Shown here in pieces: positions 58,166 to 64,000 of a DNA stretch of 64,000 bases (within the stretch, counting starts at the first letter, position 1; each line of letters starts with the position of its first letter). Location: assembly GCF_902859595.1 (NCBI RefSeq), contig NZ_CADIJQ010000011.1:62001-126000 (forward strand), given 5' to 3'. Below the pieces are notes generated by a model, which saw only the letters and a program-made list of their open reading frames with translations, ran no database searches and had not been told where the DNA came from. This stretch comes from Achromobacter kerstersii (GTDB lineage Bacteria; Pseudomonadota; Gammaproteobacteria; Burkholderiales; Burkholderiaceae_B). A program made the translations under genes and the position numbers.

Positions 58166-59080
58166 ATGAGAAACGGCATTCCCAATCTGAGCGCGCTCCA
58201 GGCGTTCGAAGCATCGGCCCGGCTGGGCAGTTTTTCCCGCGCGGCCGAGGAACTGTCCCTGACGCACAGCGCCGTTTACCGGCAGGTGGCCAGCCTGGAG
58301 TCGCGGCTGGGCGTGCAGTTGTTCACCCGCGTGCGCCGCCGCATCGTGCTGACGGACCACGGGGCGGAATACGCCGGGCGGATTCGTCACCATTTGGACC
58401 AGATCGAAAAAGACACCTTTGGCCTGGTCAGCCGGACGGGCATGGGCCGCAGCATCCACATTGCCGTCGTGCCCACGTTGGCCACCACCTGGCTGATCCC
58501 GCGTCTGGCGGATTTTCAAGCGGAACACGCCGATATCACCGTCAGCTTGTCAGTGCGCACTTTGCCGTTCCAGTTCAAGGATCAGCCCTTTGATGGCGCG
58601 CTTTACCATGGCGACGGCCTGTGGCCCGGCACGCAGGGCGTGCTGCTGTTCCCCGAACGCGAATTGGTGCCGGTATGCGCGCCGCAACTGGCGGCGCGCG
58701 TGGCGCAGCAGACGGACGCGGGCGTGAGCGCCTTGGCCGGCATGACGCACCTGCACCTGGCGTCGCGGCCCGACGCGTGGCGGCAGTGGTATGCCGCCAA
58801 TAACCATCTGTACGGCCCGCAGGCGGCGGGCGGCCCGCGCTATGAACTCTTCACCATGGTGATGGCGGCCGTGCAGGCAGGGCTGGGCGTGGGCCTGATG
58901 CCGCGCTTCCTGGCGCAGCCGGCGCTAGACCTTGGCACATTGACGATGCCGGTGCCGCAATCGCTGACCGTTAGCCAGGGCTATTACTTCGGCTACCCGC
59001 AGCGCAGCGAACGGTCTGATGCGCTCAAGCTGTTTGAAACCTGGCTGAAGTCGGCAGCCGCCGGCGTGGGCGATAGGTAA
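58166..59080 (+). CDS. LysR-family transcriptional regulator (GcvA/AmpR-like)
   Basis: A 304-residue regulator: HTH at residues about 7-65 (LSALQAFEASARLGSFSRAAEELSLTHSAVYRQVASLESRLGVQLF), of the GcvA/TrpI branch, followed by the effector domain. Divergent from the ThDP enzyme with a LysR box between, so it probably controls that gene and maybe gcdH. The ATG at 58166 starts the family sequence; open sequence upstream is the promoter region. xerD starts nine bases after the stop. Confidence 0.9.
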   Translation: MRNGIPNLSALQAFEASARLGSFSRAAEELSLTHSAVYRQVASLESRLGVQLFTRVRRRIVLTDHGAEYAGRIRHHLDQIEKDTFGLVSRTGMGRSIHIAVVPTLATTWLIPRLADFQAEHADITVSLSVRTLPFQFKDQPFDGALYHGDGLWPGTQGVLLFPERELVPVCAPQLAARVAQQTDAGVSALAGMTHLHLASRPDAWRQWYAANNHLYGPQAAGGPRYELFTMVMAAVQAGLGVGLMPRFLAQPALDLGTLTMPVPQSLTVSQGYYFGYPQRSERSDALKLFETWLKSAAAGVGDR

Positions 59081-59088
59081 CCCGCAAT

Positions 59089-60072
59089 ATGTCCATCCTT
59101 AAAGCGCCCCTGGCTTCCCAAGGCGATATCGACGCCTTCATCGACGCCGTCTGGCTGGAAGACGGCCTGTCAGCCAACACCCTGGCCGCCTACCGCCGCG
59201 ACCTGACCGGCTTTGCCCGCTGGCTGGAAGACCCCGAAGCCTATGCCCGCGAAATGGCCGACCGCTACGGCGACGCCGCCTCGGCGCATGCGTTGCCCGT
59301 CGGCCCCGCCAAGACGCTCTGCGACGCCGGCAAAGCCGACATCGAAGCCTGGTTCGCCTTCCGCCACGACGAAACGCGCGCCACCACCGCCAACCGCCGG
59401 CTGGCCGCGCTGCGCCGCTTCTATGCCTGGGCCTTGCGCGAACACCGCGCCGAACGCGACCCTTGCCTGACCTTGATCGCCGCCAAGCAGCCGCCGCGCT
59501 TGCCCAAGACGCTGTCGGAATCACAAGTGGACGCCTTGCTGCGCGCGCCCGACCTCAGCCAGGCACGTGGCCTGCGCGACCGCGCCATGCTGGAAACGCT
59601 GTACGCCACCGGCTTGCGCGTGTCTGAACTGGTGGGCGTGCGCGCGCTGGACGTCAGCCTGAATGAAGGTGTCGTGCGCGTGGTGCTGGGCAAGGGCGGC
59701 AAGGACCGCCTGGTGCCGCTGGGCGCAGAGGCCGCGCACTGGATCGATCAGTACCTGAAGACCGCCCGGCCCGAGCTGGCGGCGGGCCGTCAAAGCGATG
59801 CGCTCTTCATCACCGGCCGCGCCGAAGCGATGTCGCGCCAAGCCTTCTGGCAGTTGGTGAAGAAGTACGCGCTGCTGGCCGACATCCATGCGCCGCTGTC
59901 GCCGCACGTGTTGCGCCATGCGTTCGCGACCCACTTGTTGAACCACGGCGCCGACTTGCGGGTTGTGCAGATGCTGCTGGGTCACGCGGATATTTCCACG
60001 ACCCAGATCTACACCCACGTCGCCCGCGAACGCTTGAAGGCGCTGCATGCGGCCCACCATCCGCGCGGCTGA
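59089..60072 (+). CDS. xerD: Site-specific tyrosine recombinase XerD
   Basis: A 327-residue recombinase that resolves chromosome dimers at dif with XerC. An N-terminal SAM-like core-binding domain (residues about 10-140) has an insertion around 45-80. The catalytic set is visible: Arg in YATGLRVSELVGV, Lys in LGKGGKDRLVPLG, HVLRHAFATHLLNHGADLRVVQMLLGHADISTTQIYTHV with His, Arg, His and Tyr. The HHPRG end is typical of XerD. No dif site or phage genes were seen, so it is the housekeeping enzyme. Confidence 0.92.
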   Translation: MSILKAPLASQGDIDAFIDAVWLEDGLSANTLAAYRRDLTGFARWLEDPEAYAREMADRYGDAASAHALPVGPAKTLCDAGKADIEAWFAFRHDETRATTANRRLAALRRFYAWALREHRAERDPCLTLIAAKQPPRLPKTLSESQVDALLRAPDLSQARGLRDRAMLETLYATGLRVSELVGVRALDVSLNEGVVRVVLGKGGKDRLVPLGAEAAHWIDQYLKTARPELAAGRQSDALFITGRAEAMSRQAFWQLVKKYALLADIHAPLSPHVLRHAFATHLLNHGADLRVVQMLLGHADISTTQIYTHVARERLKALHAAHHPRG

Positions 60073-60132
60073 CGCGCGAACCGTCATTGTTCACCCTGTC
60101 TTACACTTTTCCTTTTTTCACCCGGCCTACCC

Positions 60133-60621
60133 ATGAGCAAAGCCCGCCACGTCTCCGAAACGCCCGCCACCCAAATGCTGAAGCAGAACAAGGTGGCCTA
60201 CACGGAACACACCTATGACTATGTGGATCACGGCGGCGCAGGCGAGGCCGCGCGCCAGCTGGGCCTGGACCCGCATGCGGTGGTGAAGACGCTGGTCATG
60301 GAAGACGAATCCGCCAAGCCGCTGATCGTGGTCATGCATGGCGACCGCGAGGTCTCCACGAAGAATCTGGCGCGTCAGGCAGGGCTGAAGAAAGTCGAAC
60401 CCTGCAAGCCTGAAGTCGCGCAGCGGCATTCCGGGTATCAGGTCGGCGGCACCTCGCCGTTTGGCACGCGCAAGAAAATGCCGGTCTGGGTCGAAGCCGA
60501 GGTGCTGGAATACCCCGTCGTGTATATCAACGGCGGGCGGCGCGGGTATCTGGTGGGGATTGATCCCCAGGCGCTTGTCACGGTGCTGGGCGCAAAACCC
60601 GTGTCGGTGGCGCTGGAGTAG
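60133..60621 (+). CDS. ybaK: Cys-tRNA(Pro)/Cys-tRNA(Cys) deacylase YbaK
   Basis: A 162-residue YbaK/EbsC-family editing enzyme that hydrolyses mischarged Cys-tRNA(Pro). TPATQMLKQNKVAYTEHTYDY, LGLDPHAVVKTLVME (the Lys is the conserved catalytic-site residue), PCKPEVAQRHSGYQVGGTSPFG and VYINGGRRGYLVGIDP are conserved. It follows xerD by 60 bp on the same strand. The length is normal for the family. Confidence 0.93.
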   Translation: MSKARHVSETPATQMLKQNKVAYTEHTYDYVDHGGAGEAARQLGLDPHAVVKTLVMEDESAKPLIVVMHGDREVSTKNLARQAGLKKVEPCKPEVAQRHSGYQVGGTSPFGTRKKMPVWVEAEVLEYPVVYINGGRRGYLVGIDPQALVTVLGAKPVSVALE

Positions 60622-60783
60622 AGCGGGTCAGCCTTGGGGCGGCGCTCGTGACCCGGCGTGGTATCCCACTACCACCAGCGGCGAATCGGCAGCAGGCACA
60701 ATGGACGCAGAACATCAAGAACCGGAGCCCGGCCTGACGGGTGTGCAACCGGCGCCGCCATCCCCCATCCCAAGGAGACATTC

Positions 60784-61362
60784 ATGAGCAAGAGACTATT
60801 GATGCTGGTCGGCGATTACGCCGAAGACTACGAAACCATGGTGCCGTTCCAGACGCTGCTGGCCGTGGGGCATACGGTGCATGCGGTCTGCCCGGACAAG
60901 AAAGCCGGCGACACCATCGCCACCGCCATTCACGATTTTGAAGGCGACCAGACCTACAGCGAAAAGCGCGGGCACAACTTTGCGCTGAATTTCGACTTCG
61001 ACCGCGTCGAACCGGCCTCGTATGACGGCCTGGTGATTCCGGGCGGCCGTGCACCGGAATACCTGCGCTTGAACGAAAAGGTGCTGGATATCGTGCGTTA
61101 TTTCGATCAGGCCGGTAAGCCGATCGCGGCCGTTTGCCACGGCGCGCAACTGCTGGCCGCCGCCGGCATCCTCAAAGGCCGCACGTGCTCGGCGTACCCG
61201 GCTTGCGCACCCGAAGTGCGTTTGGCCGGCGGCACCTATGCCGAAATCGGCATCGACCAAGCCTATACCGATGGCAACCTGGTGACCGCCCCGGCCTGGC
61301 CCGCGCACCCGGCATGGCTGTCGCAGTTCCTGGTGGTGTTGGGCACGAAAATCACGCACTGA
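60784..61362 (+). CDS. DJ-1/PfpI-family protein
   Basis: A 192-residue DJ-1/PfpI-fold protein. The nucleophile elbow AAVCHGAQLLAAAGIL holds the reactive Cys, and GLVIPGGRAPEYLR supplies the partner Glu region. Members act as proteases, chaperones or deglycases; many are uncharacterised. ATG 60784 follows an AAGGAG site; the upstream open stretch is unrelated. Ends with a strong terminator at 61443-61477. Confidence 0.88.
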   Translation: MSKRLLMLVGDYAEDYETMVPFQTLLAVGHTVHAVCPDKKAGDTIATAIHDFEGDQTYSEKRGHNFALNFDFDRVEPASYDGLVIPGGRAPEYLRLNEKVLDIVRYFDQAGKPIAAVCHGAQLLAAAGILKGRTCSAYPACAPEVRLAGGTYAEIGIDQAYTDGNLVTAPAWPAHPAWLSQFLVVLGTKITH

Positions 61363-61442
61363 CGCGACGATTTGGTGATTGCGTGACGGCGCGATGCGCT
61401 GATCCGCTATCCGCAGCGCCGCTCCCGTTTGCGGAAGCGAAT

Positions 61443-61477
61443 AAGGCTCCCGGGGCATCCACGCCCCGGGAGCCTTT
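61443..61477. terminator. Terminator between the PfpI and adhP genes
   Basis: A 14-bp perfect stem (AAGGCTCCCGGGGC and its complement) with a 6-base loop; short T-run on plus, A-rich on the other side, so it could serve both converging genes. Confidence 0.85.
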
Positions 61478-61504
61478 GCATGTCAGGGGTCGCGCTAAGG
61501 CGGT

Positions 61505-62530
61505 TCAGGCAAAGTCCAGCACGATTCGGCCTTCGATCTGCCCTTGCTTCATGCGGTCAAACACACTGTTGATGTTCTCCAGGCGTTCCGTGGCGACGGT
61601 GGCGTGCACCTTGCCTTCCTCGGCAAATTGCAGCGACTCCTGCAAGTCCAGCCGCGACCCCACGATGGAGCCGCGCACGGTAACGCCGTTCAACACCATG
61701 TCGAAGATCGACAGCGGGAAGTCGCCGGGAGGCAGGCCATTGAGCGCCACGGTTCCGCCGCGCCGCACCATGCCCATCGCCTGTTCGAACGCCTTGGGCG
61801 ATACGGCCGTAATCAGCGCCCCATGCGCACCGCCAATTTCGCGCTTCAGGTACGCGGCGGGGTCGGTGGTCTTCGCGTTCACGGTGACTTCCGCGCCCAG
61901 GCGCCGCGCCAGGTCCAGCTTCGTGTCGTCGATGTCGACGGCGGCTACGTTCAGGCCCATGGCCTTGGCGTATTGCACCGCCATATGGCCCAGCCCGCCT
62001 ATCCCCGAAATCACCACCCAGTTGCCCGGGCGGGTGTCCGTCATCTTCAGGCCCTTGTAGACGGTGACGCCCGCGCACAGCACGGGGGCGATGTCGACGA
62101 AGCCCACGTTTTTCGGCAGCAGCCCCACATAATCGGCGGCGGCCAGCGCGTATTCGGCAAAGCCGCCGTTGACGGAGTAGCCGGCGTTCTGCTGCTGTTC
62201 ACACAGGGTTTCCCAGCCGCCCAGGCAGTGCTCGCAATGGCCGCAGGCGGAATACAGCCACGGGATGCCCACGCGGTCGCCTTCCTTGACGTGCGTCACG
62301 CCCGCGCCCACCGCCACAACGTGGCCCACGCCTTCGTGGCCGGGAATGAAGGGGGGATTGGGTTTGACGGGCCAGTCGCCTTGGACGGCGTGCAAGTCGG
62401 TATGACACACGCCGCAGGCTTCGATCTTCACCAGCAGTTCACCCGGACCGGGGCGGGGCACTGCGACTTCTTCGATTACCAGGGGTTTGCCAAATGCTCG
62501 TGCAACTGCGGCCTTCATGGTCTTTTCCAT
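61505..62530 (-). CDS. adhP: Zinc-dependent alcohol dehydrogenase AdhP
   Basis: A 341-residue medium-chain alcohol dehydrogenase (primary alcohols to aldehydes, NAD+). Catalytic zinc: CGVCHTDLH and GHEGVGHV. Structural zinc: CGHCEHCLGGWETLC. The NAD-binding Rossmann motif GIGGLGHMAVQYA is present. Start at ATG 62528-62530 (MEKTMKAAV) with GGAGG six bases away; a later Met four codons on is also possible. No operon partners. Confidence 0.92.
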   Translation of the reverse strand: MEKTMKAAVARAFGKPLVIEEVAVPRPGPGELLVKIEACGVCHTDLHAVQGDWPVKPNPPFIPGHEGVGHVVAVGAGVTHVKEGDRVGIPWLYSACGHCEHCLGGWETLCEQQQNAGYSVNGGFAEYALAAADYVGLLPKNVGFVDIAPVLCAGVTVYKGLKMTDTRPGNWVVISGIGGLGHMAVQYAKAMGLNVAAVDIDDTKLDLARRLGAEVTVNAKTTDPAAYLKREIGGAHGALITAVSPKAFEQAMGMVRRGGTVALNGLPPGDFPLSIFDMVLNGVTVRGSIVGSRLDLQESLQFAEEGKVHATVATERLENINSVFDRMKQGQIEGRIVLDFA

Positions 62531-62852
62531 CTCTGCCTCCGAAGTCTGATCAGTTTCACTATGCTCGAACGCTCGCACTGTCGAGTCCATGATTTATATC
62601 AACCGAGCCGGAATGGATGACTGTCAGGAAACGTGTCGTTGCAGAATGGCGGGGCTCGGCCCGAACGGCCTAGGGCGCGCCGCGTCTTGCAGGCTGCGCG
62701 GCAAACGTCGTACAGTGACCCACCGGCGACGCGCGGCTCAGCGCTACGTCCAAGAGTGACCATCCAAGAGTGACCATCCAAGCGTGACCATCCAAGCGCG
62801 TTGTCCAGCGGCGCCACCCCAGCGCGTCGCCGGCCCCGCTTCAGGAGCTCTC
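62531..62852. other. 322-bp divergent intergenic region with a short repeat
   Basis: Separates adhP (minus) and the ribbon-helix-helix gene (plus), so it holds both promoters. Its right part contains 14-bp repeats at 62750-62805. A TGATCAG...CTGTCAG-like stretch near 62548 and 62620 could be regulatory but is not convincing. Confidence 0.55.
62750..62805 (+). repeat. 14-bp tandem repeat upstream of the ribbon-helix-helix gene
   Basis: Three CCAAGAGTGACCAT-type units (two exact, one with a single change) and a degenerate fourth, ending 47 bp before the start codon. Non-coding. Confidence 0.9.
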
Positions 62853-63242
62853 ATGTGTGAAATCTTCATCCGCGCGAGCGAACAGTCCTACGCGCCCGAA
62901 ACCCGTTCGCTGCGCCTGCATGGCGTGGCAACCAGCTTGCGGCTGGAGCAGTTGTTCTGGCAGGTGCTGGAAGAAATCGCCGGGCGTGACGGCATGCGCG
63001 TCACGCAGCTGATCGAACGCCTATACGACGAACTCACCGAGTACCGTGGCGAGGCCGCCAACTTCACCTCTTTCCTGCGGGTATGTTGTCTGCGCTATCA
63101 GCTGTTGCAGGCCGATGGGCGCATTCCGCCGGATGCGGCGGTGCCGATCCGGTCGCTAAACGCGCAGGCCGTGCTGGAAGGGCTGCCTGCCTCGATGTAT
63201 GACGCCAAACCCTTGCGCAGCAAGCGGCCCGTGGCGGCGTAG
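62853..63242 (+). CDS. Ribbon-helix-helix (RHH_4-type) protein
   Basis: A 129-residue small protein whose core, residues about 18-95, matches the RHH_4 pattern: SLRLHGVATSLRLEQLFWQVLEEIA, GMRVTQLIERLYDEL and NFTSFLRVCCLRYQLLQ. Such proteins bind DNA as dimers through a beta ribbon; the targets are unknown. ATG 62853 follows an AGGAGC site. Its own leader carries 14-bp tandem repeats that might serve as binding sites. Ends at a strong terminator. Confidence 0.8.
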   Translation: MCEIFIRASEQSYAPETRSLRLHGVATSLRLEQLFWQVLEEIAGRDGMRVTQLIERLYDELTEYRGEAANFTSFLRVCCLRYQLLQADGRIPPDAAVPIRSLNAQAVLEGLPASMYDAKPLRSKRPVAA

Positions 63243-63278
63243 TTCGAGTCCGCCCTCGAGTCCGCCCGCGTGCGCATG

Positions 63279-63311
63279 AAAAAGGCCCGATGAAGATCGG
63301 GCCTTTTTTTG
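63279..63311. terminator. Terminator after the ribbon-helix-helix gene
   Basis: AAAAAGGCCCGAT and ATCGGGCCTTTTT around GAAG, with T-runs in both directions, between converging genes. Confidence 0.93.
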
Positions 63312-63357
63312 TGGCGAGAAGCGCCGGGGGCGTAACAGCCGGGTTAAGCAGCGGGGT

Positions 63358-64000
63358 TCAACCGCCCGGCTGAATCGACGCCAGCGCGACTTCGTTTTGC
63401 ACAATGCGGCGGATGCGTACGGCATCCCCGATGCGCGACAGCTTGCCTTGCGAGTCCAGCAGCACGATCGCCAGATCGCGGCCATTGATGCGGGCCAGCA
63501 TCACCAAGCATTCGCCGGCTTCGTTGATGTAGCCCGTCTTGGAGACCTTGATGTCCCAGTCGGGCTTGCGCACCAGCAGGTTAGTGTTGCGGAAGGTCTG
63601 CGTGCGGTTGTTGATCTCGACGTCGTACTCGGTGTCGGTCGAGTAGCGATGGATCAGCGGACGCTGCGAGGCGGCGCGCAGCAGGCGGGCCAGATCATGC
63701 GGCGACGACACGTTGTTGCTCGACAGGCCGGTCGGCTCAATGAAGCGCGTGCTGGTCATGCCCAGCGATTGCGCCTTGGCGTTCATCGCCGCGACAAAAG
63801 CGGGCAAGCCGCCCGGATAGTGGCGGCCCAGCGCGTTGGCGGCGCGGTTCTCGGATGACATCAGCGCCAGATGCAGCATGTCGCCGCGTGACAGCTTCGT
63901 GCCCACGCGCAGCCGCGAGGTGGTGTGCTTCAGACCATCGACATCGTCGTCGGTGATTTCAAGCATTTCATCCATCGGCAGGTTGGCGTCGACCACAACC
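63358..64000 (-). CDS. pbpG: D-alanyl-D-alanine endopeptidase (PBP7-type), 5' end missing
   Basis: The last ~214 residues of a penicillin-binding-protein-like serine peptidase; the start and the SxxK motif lie beyond the right edge. The second motif (SEN in SSENRAANALG) and the KTG motif (SKTGYINEAG) are visible, with HYPGGLPAFVAAMNAKAQSLGM between. PBP7/PbpG cuts D-Ala-meso-DAP cross-links in the periplasm. A sequence such as MLEITDDDVDGLKHTTSRLRVG before motif 2 is typical of this subgroup. No PBP5 C-terminal domain is present. Confidence 0.87.
   Translation of the reverse strand, partial: VVVDANLPMDEMLEITDDDVDGLKHTTSRLRVGTKLSRGDMLHLALMSSENRAANALGRHYPGGLPAFVAAMNAKAQSLGMTSTRFIEPTGLSSNNVSSPHDLARLLRAASQRPLIHRYSTDTEYDVEINNRTQTFRNTNLLVRKPDWDIKVSKTGYINEAGECLVMLARINGRDLAIVLLDSQGKLSRIGDAVRIRRIVQNEVALASIQPGG

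Noticed and set aside
56304..58169. A 621-codon plus-strand open frame opposite the ThDP enzyme
   Set aside because: Antisense artefact of high GC; it also spans the divergent promoter region.
59089..60072. Phage or island integrase
   Set aside because: Length, motif set and HHPRG end fit housekeeping XerD; no tRNA, attachment site or phage gene is nearby.

Overview
The window is GC-rich, densely packed bacterial chromosome. Its gene content and protein style (Bug-type solute receptors, aerobic box benzoate pathway, boxR regulator, Bordetella-like dltD, purC/dsbB/purE/purK order) point to a betaproteobacterium of the Alcaligenaceae, most likely Achromobacter or a close Bordetella relative. 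This is inferred from gene families; no 16S gene is present. No tRNA, rRNA, IS element, phage or CRISPR array was seen. Both ends cut a gene: a dltD homologue at the left and a PBP7-type D,D-endopeptidase at the right.

Layout. 1-6 kb: dltD (partial), a molybdopterin adenylyltransferase, a small lipoprotein, an M23 peptidase, infA, and an ArsR/SRPBCC pair with two matching operators. 6-9 kb: phnCDE phosphonate importer. 9-13.6 kb: a GAF protein coupled to a Bug receptor, a gamma-glutamyltransferase and its divergent LysR. 13.7-23.8 kb: carbon-phosphorus lyase region, with phnM paralogue-DUF1045-phnN and phnF on the minus strand and phnGHIJKLM plus a MOSC gene on the plus strand. 23.9-29.3 kb: two uncharacterised genes, a dicarboxylate symporter, an SMP-30 lactonase, fba and a GFA protein. 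29.5-34.2 kb: purC, a DUF5993 mini-protein, dsbB, purE, purK and a Sua5 enzyme. 34.3-40.8 kb: IclR regulator with 3-oxoacid CoA-transferase, two orphan solute receptors and a ThDP enzyme. 40.8-54.7 kb: benzoate cluster. 55-64 kb: gcdH, a ThDP enzyme with divergent LysR, xerD, a Cys-tRNA(Pro) deacylase, a PfpI protein, adhP, a ribbon-helix-helix protein and the partial PBP7.

How it works together. Phosphonates would enter through PhnCDE and be activated and cleaved by PhnGHIJ with PhnKL. PhnM removes diphosphate and PhnN makes PRPP. No phnP is present, and the DUF1045 protein, which carries two HxT motifs of the 2H phosphoesterase type, sits exactly where the missing cyclic-phosphate step belongs. 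Pho-box-like sites precede phnC and phnG, and one PhnF-type site precedes each lyase-region operon. Benzoate would be imported by the Liv-type ABC system, activated by benzoate-CoA ligase, epoxidised by BoxAB and cleaved by BoxC, with BoxR binding TGCA-type sites.

The most unusual signal is at another scale. Short tandem repeats (12, 14 or 24 bp) start at or within a few bases of stop codons of several unrelated genes, and related in-frame repeats sit at protein termini and linkers.
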